A DNA stretch of 64,000 nt from Riptortus pedestris (GCA_019009955.1 CM032230.1:21447001-21511000), one strand, 5' to 3'; positions 11,961-23,425 are shown, counted from the stretch's first letter. The notes: generated by a model not told the origin, from the letters alone. Numbers and translations: made by a program.

Positions 11961-12049
11961 AATTATGATTTAACTAGAACTTCACTAGAAATGTTAATTT
12001 GATCTATACCATAATAGAGATTTTACCGATTAACTCAACATACATGTTC

Positions 12050-12242
12050 ATAGCAGTTAATGGATGAAATCTTATCAGGAACAGGTGGGGCGGTTTAGAA
12101 GGGAGGCGGCGGTATTCGAAAATCCCAAATATCTCCGTTATTATGAGCTGGATTGAAAAATGTTATAGAACCATGCTTCTTGTTAAACTATTAACACTGA
12201 AAAATCTGCTCAGTTTACGCAGCTCCTGTAAGGCGGATATTT
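12050..12242 (+). mobile_element. HINE-like 3' end
   Basis: Body motifs are followed by AATCTGCTCAGTTTACGCAG and CTCCTGTAAGGCGGA, a mutated hairpin end. Confidence 0.7.
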
Positions 12243-12341
12243 AGTTGATTTTCCCTAAAGGAATTCCAGCTATTGAGATCCCCATAGTTCTGTCTTCGAA
12301 TATTCTTCAATTCTTTTATATTTTATCACACATAATACATA

Positions 12342-12352
12342 TGTGTGTGTGG

Positions 12353-12410
<58 letters not shown>
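12342..12410. repeat. (GT)n(TA)n microsatellite
   Basis: A GTGTGTGGGTGTGT tract passes into TA units. No attached HINE-like head is recognised. Confidence 0.95.
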
Positions 12411-12413
<3 letters not shown>

Positions 12414-12584
12414 GAGATGCTCTCGTCTCAAATATATCACAGACCGACATATCGTGTATATAGCGAAGACGTTCTTATCTAATCTTTAATAAAAATATTG
12501 CTTTCATTCTACATTTAATGTTTGAGTATATTCGGTGTATATATATTATTATTTTTAGAATAAGATTTATTTTCCATCAATAAA

Positions 12585-12800
12585 TAAAATACTCGATATT
12601 ATAAGATATTATGTAAAAGTGAAAAACAAATTCGTTACCGCATGAAATTGGAGCACGCGGAGGGAGGCTTTAGAAGGGATGGAATAAAATATTAGAAATA
12701 TCTCCGATATTATGAGCGGAAAAAAATATAAAACCTACTCGTCAGATATTCACTTTGATAACTCCGTGAATAACCCAAGTCCAGCTTACATTTTAATTCC
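12585..12800 (+). mobile_element. Decayed HINE-like body fragment
   Basis: ACTCGATATTATAAG, AAATTCGTTACCG, AGAAATATCTCCGATATTAT in family order. No ends. Confidence 0.5.
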
Positions 12801-13145
12801 CTTTAACATAGGTTTGAAGGACATTTTTCCCCATCAGAGGATAGATTCACATTTAAGTCGCCGTTCGTTTAACAAATCAACCCAAAAATGAAAGAATTTA
12901 ATATGATTGATAATTAAATCAGTATTACCAAAAGGTCAATAAAAACGTTTGATATTCAAAATATTAAAATTAGTTATATAATGACTCCACTAATAATAAA
13001 CGAATAGGGGAAAGGATGAAAGGACTTTTAGAATATCAGCAAGGGAAAATCCCCATTATGTCAAAAATTCTGAATATTATACAAGATTAACCGTAACAAA
13101 TAAATAAATATTTTACTAATGAAGATACTATCAGTTATTTAGAAA
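12801..13145. other. Unassigned AT-rich stretch
   Basis: Nothing beyond simple A/T composition seen. Confidence 0.4.
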
Positions 13146-13250
13146 GGTTCGCCACGCAGAGGCTGCGTAAACTAAGCAAATTTCAACCCTTTCTGGTATT
13201 ACACACTTGTGATCATCTCATTTTAACACATATTCTCTATTTCTAAGCAA
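13146..13250 (-). mobile_element. HINE-like 3' hairpin end, truncated
   Basis: TTCGCCACGCAGAGGCTGCG then TAAACTAAGCAAATTTC. Followed after about 105 bases by another copy's hairpin end, the same arrangement as at 5955 and 17266. Confidence 0.75.
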
Positions 13251-13682
13251 AAAAGTCCGTCACGCAGGGGCAGCGTAAACTAAGCAGATTTCCCACGTGA
13301 AGTTCTACAATAGAGAAATTTCATGAGATCTCAACCAATGAAGGAAACGGGCGAACTAGCTTTTGGCGGAAAAGTAACTCTCGTCCGTTAGGCGCCCCGA
13401 TTTAATAAAAATGCAAATATCTCGGTTAATATTGAAGATATCAACATGTATATGACAATATTTATAGTAAATTTAATTTGCAATAAGATTGGTTCTGTAC
13501 AATTTTTCGATCCGACGAATAGTAACGGAGATATTTCGAATTTTCCAAAATCCTCCCCTCTAAACCTCCCCCTCCCACTTGATCTTTCTTTTTGCATAAA
13601 ACGACTAAATATCGAGTTTAGTAACGATGAAAAAAAAATTGCGACCGCTAGAGCGAAAGCAGACAAATATATAGATAGATAG
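13251..13682 (-). mobile_element. HINE-like element, type 1, 5' head missing
   Basis: Starts AAAAGTCCGTCACGCAGGGG with a CAGCG hairpin variant, carries CGAACTAGCTTTTGGCGG and the full body, and ends in a TAGA-rich core. The conserved head is absent. Confidence 0.8.
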
Positions 13683-13684
13683 AA

Positions 13685-13925
13685 GAGTGCAATGAACCGG
13701 TTAAATATTGAGTGTGTTATAGTAACAAATAAACATTTACGAGTTAAGAATGTAAAATTTTAATTTATGACGTCATCACACAACGTATTTGCATGTATCT
13801 CACACAGTGCAAGTTCAATGAAACTAATAATTGGTATTTACACTTAAACTTGGTTGACGAAATAACAGTTTACGTTGCTTACGTTAATATGACATGAGTA
13901 GGAGTTAGTATACACAATAGAGAAA
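13685..13925 (-). mobile_element. HINE-like internal fragment, type 2/4
   Basis: AACGTATTTGCATGTATCTC, GTTCAATGAAAC and ATGACATGAGTAGGAGT match the interior of type 2/4 copies. No ends. Confidence 0.55.
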
Positions 13926-14523
13926 CAAGTCCGTCACGCAGGGCTGCGTAAACTAAGCAGATTTCCCTTGTGAAAGTAGCAGTCGTTGTAACGAATCTTT
14001 AAACCAATTTCACGAGAGCCGAACAGTTACGGAAACGGCCGAACTAGATTTCGGCGGAGCTTAGAACCGACATTAGCCCATCTCGTCCGTTATCCGCACA
14101 CACTTAATAAAACTGTAAATATCTCGGTGAATATTCAAGATAGAGAATAAATGTGCATAGCAATATTTAATAGAACATTCAATTTGCAATAAGATTGGTT
14201 CTATACACGCTTTCGACCCGACGTATAGTAACGAAGATATTTCGAATTTTCAAATTCCCCTTTCTAAACCCCCGCCTCTTTTTAATCCGCTTTTACCCCT
14301 TAAAGAACTTGATCTTTCTTTTTACACAAAACGATTAAATACCGAGTTTCGTAAAGTTTAAACAAAAATTGCGACCGCAATATGTTAACAGACATATATC
14401 TATACGGACCTCATTTTCATCATCTCCAGGGTAGGGTCTAGGGACATTTGATGAAATTTTTCGAAAATCCCGTCATGAGTACGACCTCAAAAGCTGATTT
14501 CTCTTAAAGGACATCTGATAAAA
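13926..14523 (-). mobile_element. HINE-like element, type 1, near complete, no long core
   Basis: Runs from CAAGTCCGTCACGCAGGGCT (hairpin loop one base shorter) to GCTGATTTCTCTTAAAGGAC and ATCTGATAAAA. The TA core is reduced to a few units, so the microsatellite is not obligatory. Confidence 0.82.
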
Positions 14524-14847
14524 TGTACATAATAAATTTAATAAGCAATTTCATTATTTTGTTTCTATACAATTTTTCGACCTGACGTATAACTATGATA
14601 TTTTTAAATTTTGTTAATTCCTACCCTCTAAAACCCCTAGTCCGAATTCAGCTCTAACGAACTTGATCTTTAGTTTTGCAAACTTATACGCCGATTATAA
14701 AAAAAAAAATTGCCACCGATAGAGTAGCACACACATAAATGTATATAAAATGTTGGACTTATTTTGGTCATCTCCATGGTAGGAGATCCTCGAAAATCAC
14801 ATAAGTACAGCAACAAAAGCTGATTTCCATTAAGAGAAATCTGCTAA
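14524..14847 (-). mobile_element. HINE-like partial copy, abutting head to tail
   Basis: Body starting at AATAAATTTAATAAGC and a head ending GCTGATTTCCATTAAGAGAA ATCTGCT. The hairpin end is absent at the join. Confidence 0.7.
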
Positions 14848-15464
14848 TACATATAAATGTATTCCATACTATAGCATACTATGGCGGAAAGGATTCAAAA
14901 TTAAATACACGGATAATTAAAAATGAAAGAGCTTGCAAAACAATGTTCAACACTGAAGTTAATTGCATTGTCCAATCAAAAGCATTCATTCATCAATTTA
15001 AATGAACTTGTTTGTTTGACAATGAACTTCCATCAGCTCGAACAACACTACTAGAAGTAGTGCTTCATTTAATACAGCAGCATTGCAAGTTTTTATCCAA
15101 CTCTGCAATTCCAGCTCTTAACAAATGGATTCCGAAAGCCTCATTAAAAATAGATATAAATAAACCTTAACAAGGCTCTCCAACGTCGAATTATATAATT
15201 GGATCAGTCATATGGCAAATAACGCTAATGAAATTATCAGATGACTAAAGCACTGCTCGACAATTTTTAATGATTTCAGAGAACTCCTCTAAAGAATAGG
15301 CAAAAAAAAAAAAAAAAAAAAAGTATCTAACTTGCCTTAATTTAATCATTGATAACAAGCAAAAATCTACACCACAGTAAATATTTTTTCTTACTTTTGC
15401 GAAATAAGATTTCAGAAGTCTCACATGAGACAGTAACTTCGAATCCTTAGGCCCACCCTGCCTG
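14848..15464. other. Unassigned AT-rich stretch with poly-A
   Basis: No supported gene. An A20 run lies at 15302-15322. Confidence 0.4.
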
Positions 15465-15555
15465 TAAAGTCCGTCCCGTAACTAAGCAGATTTTCCACTT
15501 GCGTAACGCAAATTGCACACGACATTAAAGTTCAATGAGAACAATATTTGTTATA
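15465..15555 (-). mobile_element. HINE-like 3' end fragment beside the tandem array
   Basis: AAAGTCCGTCCCGTAACTAA then GCAGATTTTCC: one hairpin arm has been deleted. Interior sequence (CAATGAGAACAATATTTG) leads straight into the 33-bp array. Confidence 0.65.
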
Positions 15556-16157
15556 GAACACTTAAGGAATACCTAATTTCCCTTAAATGAACACTTAAGA
15601 AATGCCTAATTTCCCGTAAAGGAACACTTAAGGAATACCTAATTTCCCTTAAAAGGAACACTTGAGGAATACCTAATTTCCCTTAAAGGAACACTTATGG
15701 AATACCTAATTTCCCTTAAAGGAACACTTAAGGAATACCTAATTTCCCTTAAAGGAACACTTAAGGAATACCTAATTTCCCTTAAAGGAACACTTAAGGA
15801 ATACCTAATTTCCCTTAAAGGAACACTTAAGGAATACCTAATTTCCCGTAAAGGAACACTTAAGGAATACCTAATTTCCCTTAAAGGAACACTTAAGGAA
15901 TACCTAATTTCCCTTAAAAGGAACACTTAAGCAATACCTAATTTCCCTTAAAAGGAACACTTAAGGAATACCTAATTTCCCTTAAAGGAACACTTAAGGA
16001 ATACCTAATTTCCCTTAAAGGAACACTTAAGGAATACCTAATTTCCCGTAAAGGAACACTTAAGGAATACCTAATTTCCCTTAAAAGGAACACTTAAGGA
16101 ATACCTAATTTCCCTTAAAGGAACACTTAAGGAATACCTAATTTCCCTTAAAGGAAC
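15556..16157. repeat. 33-bp minisatellite, about 18 units, HINE-related
   Basis: Unit GGAACACTTAAGGAATACCT then AATTTCCCTTAAA, period exactly 33. Units are very homogeneous. Because the period is a multiple of three, open frames run through it on both strands; these are not genes. TAATTTCCCTTAAAGGAA resembles the HINE terminal palindrome GATTTCCCTTAAGGGAAATC, and the array sits between two HINE-like hairpin ends, so it probably arose by amplification inside a copy. Confidence 0.95.
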
Positions 16158-16320
16158 AGTCCGTTTACGCAGGGGCTGCGTAAACGGAGAATATTTACCA
16201 CGAGCTTTTCTATTTCGAAATTATAATGAGACAACCAGGTCGTATTCGGCATTCAAGCCTCGAATAAACTATTTCATGACAAAATAGTTTGTAGCAGATT
16301 TATCTTAAGGATATATGTAA
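16158..16320 (-). mobile_element. HINE-like 3' end with extended hairpin
   Basis: CCGTTTACGCAG-GGG-CTGCGTAAACGG gives a perfect 12-bp stem, longer than the usual 6-bp core. The interior decays after about 150 bases. Confidence 0.7.
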
Positions 16321-16334
16321 AACAAAAGATCAAA

Positions 16335-16428
16335 GGGGTATCCTGTAAATTACCAAGGGCTGTATCCTGTAGAAAACTTGTCCCAACTATCCACAGTAGC
16401 ATAAAGTGGACGTAAATAAATAATAATA
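16335..16428 (+). repeat. SINE 3' fragment
   Basis: GTATCCTGTAAATTACC, ACTTGTCCCAACT and AAAGTGGACGTAAATAAATA match the SINE 3' half and its AT-rich tail. Confidence 0.5.
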
Positions 16429-16909
16429 ATCATCAATATGTTTAATATAGATTAATATTATATAATTTTGACGGTATATACTCGTTAAACTAGATTATAT
16501 AATATGCATTGACACATGACTTCAGTAACGTTAAAAAACGTTTCTTTTAAATGTCTTCTTCCCTGAATATTAATTACTAGTTAAATTTTTCCAATATTAT
16601 CTTTAAATTATCTTTTGTCAACCAGTGAAAACAAATATGAATGTTATTAACCTAGTATATAATGGAAAGATAATTTATCTAGGACGTGGTTTTCTTTATA
16701 TTAATACATAACGCTGCCAGATTCAATGAACCAAATCTTTATAAATTATGAAGTGGCTACGCTAAATATAACTTCTTTTTTTTAATTCTTGTATAAAATC
16801 ATTAAGCAATGAATATGCTAATTATTAACGTATATTTCAATTTAGCATTGTAAAATTCAGCAGCAAGATACAAATGGGTTATTTGGATTGGTTGTCCAAT
16901 TAGCTAGCT
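16429..16909. other. Unassigned AT-rich stretch
   Basis: Only AT-rich sequence. No gene or repeat recognised. Confidence 0.4.
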
Positions 16910-17050
16910 TAGGTACCACTTAAGTCATGATTCTATTTAATCAGGTCGCCACTAAATATACGGCTATATCCCACAAGAGAATCGAACACGCGTCTAAACG
17001 TTATTAACTCAAAACTACAAATAATTTCAATTTAACAGCCAAGCCGCAGA
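16910..17050 (-). repeat. Decayed SINE copy
   Basis: TTCTATTTAATCAGGTCGCC, ACTAAATATACGGC and GAGAATCGAACACGCG follow SINE order, including the B-box complement GAATCGAAC. Confidence 0.5.
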
Positions 17051-17264
17051 ATGCAGTTATAAATTGGTTATTAATCTAGAACCTGGTTTGATTAACTAAT
17101 TAGAGGAACTAGTCCTGTTGCAGCTCGCTCTAATAATGCTGGCAATAGCTCTTAAAGCAATTACCAGCTGGAAATACGCATGGATAATGATAACAGTGTC
17201 CCTACTGTGGAAAGCTATGAACAGATAACCAACCTTGTCAATTAATGATCAACCAACCTATCGG

Positions 17265-17367
17265 ATAAAATCCGTCACGCAGGGGCTGCGTAAACGGAGA
17301 ACATTTCCCACGTGCTGCTATGACGCACTATTGATCTCAGTTTAGCAGATAAAATCAGTTTAACTGA
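17265..17367 (-). mobile_element. HINE-like 3' end with extended hairpin, truncated
   Basis: TCCGTCACGCAGGGGCTGCG then TAAACGGAGAA. This is the same variant as 16158, cut off about 100 bases in by the next copy. Confidence 0.75.
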
Positions 17368-18031
17368 AAAAATGTCACGCAGGGGCTGCGTAAACTAAGC
17401 AGATTTCCCATGTGAAATTTTACAATAGACAATTCTCCATACTGGTAACACAACACCACGGTGATTAAATACAAACGGTAATGAGAAATCTTTCAGTTGA
17501 TTACAATAAATTTCCAACTGAAACGGCTTCTGAATTGTAAGAATAATTTATATTTTAATATCTCAAACTTTAGTAATCCAAAAACTGAAGAAGGGGGGGG
17601 GGATGAACAGAACGTATTTACATAAATCTCACAAAGTAAAGAAAGTAAGGTTAGAAACGATATGTTAGAAGAAGCTTCCACATGAGCCGAGAAATGATGA
17701 AGATGGCCGACCTAACCCGAACTATACCCGACCACAGACTTCATAAAAATGCAAATATCTCGGTTAATAGTCAAGGTAGAGAATAAATATATATAACAAT
17801 ATTTATAGTAAATTTAATTTGCATAAGATTTGTTCTATACAATTTTTCGATTTAATGCATAAAAACGGAGATATTTTGAATTTTCGAAAATCACCCCTCC
17901 CTCTAGTCCGATTTCAGCCATTAACGAACTTGATCTGTCTTTTTTCATGAAACTGTTAAATATCGAGTTTCGTAACGATTAAACAAAAATTGCCACCGCT
18001 AGAGTGTTAAGAGAAAAATATATATATTTGT

Positions 18032-18101
<70 letters not shown>

Positions 18102-18221
18102 TGAACGGACCTCATTTTCGTCTTCTCCTGGGTAGGATCGATGGACATTTGAAGACATTTTTCGAAACTCGCGATATGAGTACGACCTCAATAGCTGATT
18201 TCCCTAAAGGGAAATCTGCTA
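17368..18221 (-). mobile_element. HINE-like element, full length, type 3
   Basis: Runs from AATGTCACGCAGGGGCTGCG (its GTCCG partly lost) to GATTTCCCTAAAGGGAAATC TGCT. It is closely related to 6088-6935 and 55879-56676, sharing GAAACGGCTTCTGAATTG and a G-run at 17593-17601. Long interrupted (TA)n core. Confidence 0.87.
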
Positions 18222-19297
18222 AAATGATATGGAATAATTGTGTTGGAAATATATTTTTCAGATCTAGTAGAGACCAATGAAACATTGGAATGTCCAAAAC
18301 TTGAGTATTGACTGCTGCTGTTCCTAGGATGTCACATTGACTCGATAAAAACCCAATCATCCAACTAGCAACAAACATGTAGCACACGAATCCCTTATCG
18401 CATGGCAACTGACACCAAATATTTCAATAAATATCACATCCCAATGATATTTTAATTACTAAGCGAATCCAAAGCTGCCCCAAACTAGATTTGAATAAAT
18501 AAGGACGAATAGTGTGAAACTCAACCCAGGTTCTGATTGACATGTTAAGCGGCAGTATTCCTCTAATGTTGAGCTCGGCATGTTAACCGGTTGTTGAAAT
18601 GAAACTGAATTCCTGATGAAATAAATGAATTGGAGCAGAGCTCTACCAATAATCAAACACAACACATACAGAAAATGCCTATACTAGTTGCCATTTTCTT
18701 GCGATTCCAGTGAAGTGATAAGAGGGTGGAAATTATGTAGATTATCTATCTTATGGAGATGTTTAAACCTATATTAACTTTCTCAATTCTATTCAGCCTA
18801 TCTGAGTGTAGTAACTTCTATTATTAGAAGTAAAATAAAGTACGACAAAGCACTCATTGACAATATTCTTTTATGAATGCATAAGTATCTCATCACTATT
18901 GAGATACAATCAAGTAACACCAATAAATAAATAAAGATTTAACAACACACGGACAGAATACTTGAAATCAAAACCACGGAATTGGGCGGACAGAAAAATA
19001 TATTCAAATTTTCTCAAACTGCTCAAGAATAAAGCAATCTAAGGCTCTAAGAAAAACTATAAAATATTTATTGTGATTAAATTGTATAAAATGTATTGTT
19101 AAAATACTATATTAATATTATGTACTCATGTCTCAATGCATTCATTAAAGCTAGTTAAAGTAAGTACAGTAAGTTGAACCCATACAATACAAATACTTGT
19201 GAACAAGTATTGGTATTGGTAAATTCTAAAACAGCGTTTTTCATCTACCTACATAAAGTCTATATGCTCGTTTGCGGCAACGGAGTTTATAAAAAAA
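18222..19297. other. Unassigned sequence
   Basis: Two minus-strand open stretches (about 18240-18410 and 18459-18665) have no recognisable domain. The first runs in from HINE-like head sequence, so its N- or C-terminal part is element-derived. I do not call either a gene. Confidence 0.4.
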
Positions 19298-19655
19298 AAA
19301 GTCAGTCACGCAAAGACTGCGTAAACTAAGCAGATTTCCCATGTACTCACTAATGCAATCTCGCCACATATTCGGACTGAAAAACAGAAAGTACGAATTA
19401 CTCGCTTAATACTTGAGTTACCCGCATAGATCAACAATTGTAGAAAATCAAAAGTTTAACAAAATTGGTTCAAAAACATTTTATGATCCGAGTCATATTA
19501 ACGAAGATATTTTGAATTTTCGAATACAACCCCCTCTAAAACCACCAGTATTCCAAGTTCAGCCAATAACCAATATAATTAATTATTAGTGTTACCTAAC
19601 CGGCTAAATATCGGGTACAGCATAGATAAAATAAAACATTCTGGAAAAAAGAAGG
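19298..19655 (-). mobile_element. HINE-like partial copy
   Basis: AAGTCAGTCACGCAAAGACT then GCGTAAACTAAGCAGATTTC begins the copy. The body is recognisable to about 19655. Head and core are missing. Confidence 0.7.
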
Positions 19656-19659
19656 GAAA

Positions 19660-20015
19660 TTTGAATTGATGCCGTCATCATACAACATATTTACGTGAGT
19701 CTCACAAAGCAATAGTTCAATGAAAACCATATTTAGTATTTAAGCTTCAACTGATGTTTTTCATGTTATAACAGATGATTGTTATTATGACTACGGTAGA
19801 AGTGGGAGTTTACTGAGAGCGGAAAACTAGAATATGGAAATAACTCTGTTAATATTTAATATGAAAACACACACACATTATATATATTGTAAGGACTTAG
19901 GCTATCTGCTCCAGCGGTTTCAATGTTATTTTTAAAAAAAACATTCGAATCACTGGAGCAGATAAACGTCCTCAAAATAAAAATACTTCCCAGCGATGTA
20001 GTCTGAAAAATAGTA

Positions 20016-20080
<65 letters not shown>

Positions 20081-20225
20081 AATAGGCCATTACATTTACA
20101 ATAAAATTAATTCTTCTTCACAACTATGGTCCAAAATTAGCCGTTAACGAACTCGATTTTTATTTGTACATAAAACTTTAATACATCGAATTTAGTAAGG
20201 TTGAAGCGGTATCGGACAACTATAT
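19660..20225 (-). mobile_element. HINE-like copy split by a palindromic insertion
   Basis: Interior type 2/4 motifs (TCACAAAGCAATAGTTCAAT) and a (CA)n core precede the insertion. A (TA)n core and body motifs (CGTTAACGAACTCGAT) follow it. Confidence 0.55.
19889..20010 (-). mobile_element. Small palindromic (Penelope-like?) element, copy 1
   Basis: On the minus strand it reads CTACATCGCTGGGAAGTATT, then an arm ATCTGCTCCAG pairing with CTGGAGCAGAT about 50 bases on, with inner AATGTT/AACATT pairing, then AGCC. The two end motifs (TCGCTGGGAA and CTGGAGCAGATAGCC) recur at 47537-47770 and, diverged, at 23146-23412. It is inserted in a microsatellite. The ribozyme-like core seen in the other copies is absent here. 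Confidence 0.6.
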
Positions 20226-20360
20226 CTAATATATTCTCCTTCTTCGGCATTTCTAACTAACTGGTTGGGTCTTCACCCATGATTTATGGTGCCCCAGTAA
20301 ACCACTAGTGTGAAACAGATAATCGGCGGTGGGAAGTAAATACGAACAGGTACTGAAAAA

Positions 20361-20820
20361 AAGTCCGTCACGTAGGGGCTGCGTAAACTAAGCAGATTTC
20401 CCACGTGAAGTTTTACAATAGAGAAATCTGCCTAGTAATAACCTATTCTCACGAGGACGAATAGTTAGTGAAACGGCCACACTAGCGCTAGTGCGCTCGG
20501 CGGAAACTCCCGAACATAGCCGACCACACTCACAATATAAATCCAAATATCTCGGTTAATATTAAAGATACAGAATAAATGTATAGAACAATATTTATAG
20601 TAAATTTAATTTGCAATATGATTGGTTCTATACAATTTTTTGATCCGACGTATGGTAACGGAGATATTTCGAATTTTCGAAAATCCCCCCCTCTAAACCC
20701 CCCCTACCACTGGTCCGATTTTAGCCATTAACGAACTTGATCTTCCTTTTTACATAAAACGATTAAATTCCGAGTTTGGTAACGATCAAACAAAAATTGC
20801 GACCGCTAGAGCGTTAACAG

Positions 20821-20882
<62 letters not shown>

Positions 20883-21004
20883 TTGAACGGACCTCATTTT
20901 CGTCATCTCCTGGGTAGGATCGATGGACATTTGAAGAAATTTTTCGAAACTCGCGTCATGAGTACGACCTCAATAGCTGATTTCCCTTAAGGGAAATCTG
21001 CTAA
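20361..21004 (-). mobile_element. HINE-like element, full length, type 1
   Basis: A clean copy from AAAGTCCGTCACGTAGGGGC to GATTTCCCTTAAGGGAAATC TGCTAA, with a TA core at 20826-20877. A good reference for the family. Confidence 0.9.
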
Positions 21005-21617
21005 ATAACAGATGTGGATTCGCCCAGGGACATTCAGGGAATTAAAACTGTTACAATAGATTAGGATTTCTTCGAATATTTGTTCATTCTTTTTACGCGT
21101 ATAACTCCTAGATCCTTCAACTCGTTAAGATTTCCCTGAGTTCTAATTCTGGAAATTACTCCCCATTAAAAAATGAGTTTAGAGTAGTTCATACTTTGAG
21201 TTGCTGGGCAGTGGTTTTAAGGCTGCTAAAACAATCAAGAGATAAAAATAGGCAGTCTAATAAAAGAACAACTTCTTTTGGATTTTTATAAAAACTTCTA
21301 TTTGATTTGGATCCGAACAAATTCATTAGTGTTTTATTCATTAGGGACAGAAGTCATTAAAGGTATTACCTTCATCTAGTGCCTTTACTACAAAGAAACG
21401 GGGAACCGAGTTAGGCAGATCATCACATTGTTCATACCAATGTTTCTTTTGGGGATGCTCAATTCCGGCGATACAAATAACATTTTTATCTATTTCTGAG
21501 AAAGTATAATACCGTCATAATACCGCAGATATTTCCGTTCTTTCAGCTCCATTTTTTGTGTGTTCAATTCTTGCTATTTGTATTCCATTTCCGTTACAGA
21601 GTTAATTTCTGTTTTTT
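21005..21617. other. Unassigned AT-rich stretch between two opposed HINE-like copies
   Basis: No supported gene or repeat. The flanking copies point in opposite directions. Confidence 0.4.
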
Positions 21618-21735
21618 TAGCAGATTTCCACTTAGGGAAATCAGCTATTGAGGTCGTACTCATGACGTGATTTTCGAAAATTTCTTCAAATGCCCAACGA
21701 TCCTACCCAGAAGATGACGAAAATGAGGCCCGTTC

Positions 21736-21787
<52 letters not shown>

Positions 21788-22276
21788 CTGTTAACGCTCT
21801 AGCGGTCGCAATTTTTGTTTGATCGTTACCAAACTTCATATTTAAGCGTTTTACGTAAAAAGAGAGATCAAGTTCGTTAATGGCTGAAATCGGACCAGTG
21901 GGAGGGGGGGGGGTTTAGAGGGGGGATTTTTGAAAATTCAAAATATCTCCGTTATTATGCGTCGGATCGAAAAATTGTATAGAATCAATCTTATTGTAAA
22001 TTAAATTTACTATAAATATTGTTATATACATTTATTCTGTATCTTGAATATTAACCGAGATATTTGCATTTGTATTGTGTGTATGGTCGACGGAACCCCG
22101 CCATGTTCCGGACTCTCCGCCGAGAGCTCTGGTGGCCGTTTCCAGAACTATTCGTCCCTCGTGAATAGGTTTATATATCCCTTCCTACTACAGCTTTTAT
22201 TAGGCATATTTCTCTATTGTAAAACATCTCGTAGGAAATCTGCTTAGTTTACGCAGCCCCTGCGTGACGGACTTTT
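21618..22276 (+). mobile_element. HINE-like element, full length, type 1
   Basis: Starts TTAGCAGATTTCCACTTAGG and ends CTGCGTGACGGACTTTT. It shows head, (TA)n core, a G9 run at 21904-21912, GTGGCCGTTTCC and the hairpin end. Confidence 0.9.
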
Positions 22277-22416
22277 GTGATTTTATTTTCGTTACAATTA
22301 ATTTAGTTTTGTTCTATTGATGTCATACTCATGGCGCATTTTCGAAAAAGTTCATTAAATGTCCTAAATTTTCATTAAATCCTACCTAGTAGATAAAGTC
22401 CATTCAAAATTGTATG

Positions 22417-22462
<46 letters not shown>

Positions 22463-22550
22463 TAATATATATATAAATATATATTTATATATATATATAT
22501 TTATATATATATATATATATGTCTGTTACCGCTCTAGAGGTCGCAATTTT

Positions 22551-22672
22551 AGCAGATTTACCTTAAAGGAAATCAGCTATTGAGGTTGTACTCATGACGC
22601 GATTTTCGAAATTTTTCTTCAAATGTCCATCGATCATACCCAGGAGATGACGAAAATGAGGTCCGTTCAAAA

Positions 22673-22732
<60 letters not shown>

Positions 22733-23116
22733 CTGTTACCGCTCTAGCGGTCGCAATTATTATATAATCGTTACCAAACTCGATATTTAGTCGACAGCTG
22801 AAATCGGACCAGTGGGAGGGGGGTTTAGAGGGGAGGTTTTTTGAAAATTAGAAATATCTCCGTTACCATACGCCAGATCAAAAGATTAAAGAGAACCGAT
22901 CTTATTGCAAATTAAATTTACTATAAATATTGTTCTATACATTTATTCTCTATCTTCAATATTTACCGTGATATTTGCATTTTTATTAAATGTGGGCCGA
23001 TAACGGAACGTTTCTGGCCAAAAGCTAGTTCGGCTCTCGTATAGAGATTTCTCTATTGTATAGCTTCAAGTGGGAAATCTGCTTAGTTTACGCAGCCCCT
23101 GCGTGACGGACTTTTT
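22551..23116 (+). mobile_element. HINE-like element, full length, type 1, nested
   Basis: AGCAGATTTACCTTAAAGGA to CCTGCGTGACGGACTTTTT. It is inserted in the host copy's GCAATTTTT with no target duplication, which locates the T|T insertion point. Confidence 0.88.
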
Positions 23117-23153
23117 ATCTTATCGTTAACAAACTTGATATACAATAGTTTTA

Positions 23154-23425
23154 CTGATGTCATTTCCGGCATATCTCCAGCGGTGTCTATTCTGTGGTGG
23201 CCCACGATATTTCGCCGGAATACCATCCGGCTTCTTCTGGCGGTCATATTTTTGTAGTGCTTCTGCCAGAAGCACTACAAAAATATGACCGCCAGAAGAA
23301 GCCGGATGGAATTCCGGCGAAATATCGTGGGCCACCACAGAATAGACACCGCTGGAGATACGCCGGAAATGACACCAGTAATAAGTTCCCAGCGACGAAG
23401 TTTGAAACAACGTACAATAGTTTTA
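23154..23425 (-). mobile_element. Palindromic (Penelope-like?) element, copy 2
   Basis: A near-perfect inverted repeat has arms 23152-23264 and 23268-23380 around a 3-base centre at 23265-23267. A one-sided tail follows to 23412, containing TTCCCAGCGACG. It is flanked by the 13-base direct repeat TACAATAGTTTTA (23141-23153 and 23413-23425), a target duplication within the host HINE-like copy. Each arm carries a possible degenerate hammerhead: CAGAAGA, stem GCCGGA/TCCGGC, GAAA. Open frames on both strands are mirror images of the palindrome and are not genes. Confidence 0.65.

Noticed and set aside
15639..15930. Repeat proteins on both strands of the 33-bp array
   Set aside because: Period divisible by three keeps frames open; no start context, no domain, and both strands are equally open.
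18112..18408. 98-residue minus-strand protein
   Set aside because: Its C-terminal third is translated HINE-like head sequence, which recurs in other false frames (for example 40343-40549); the remainder has no recognised domain.
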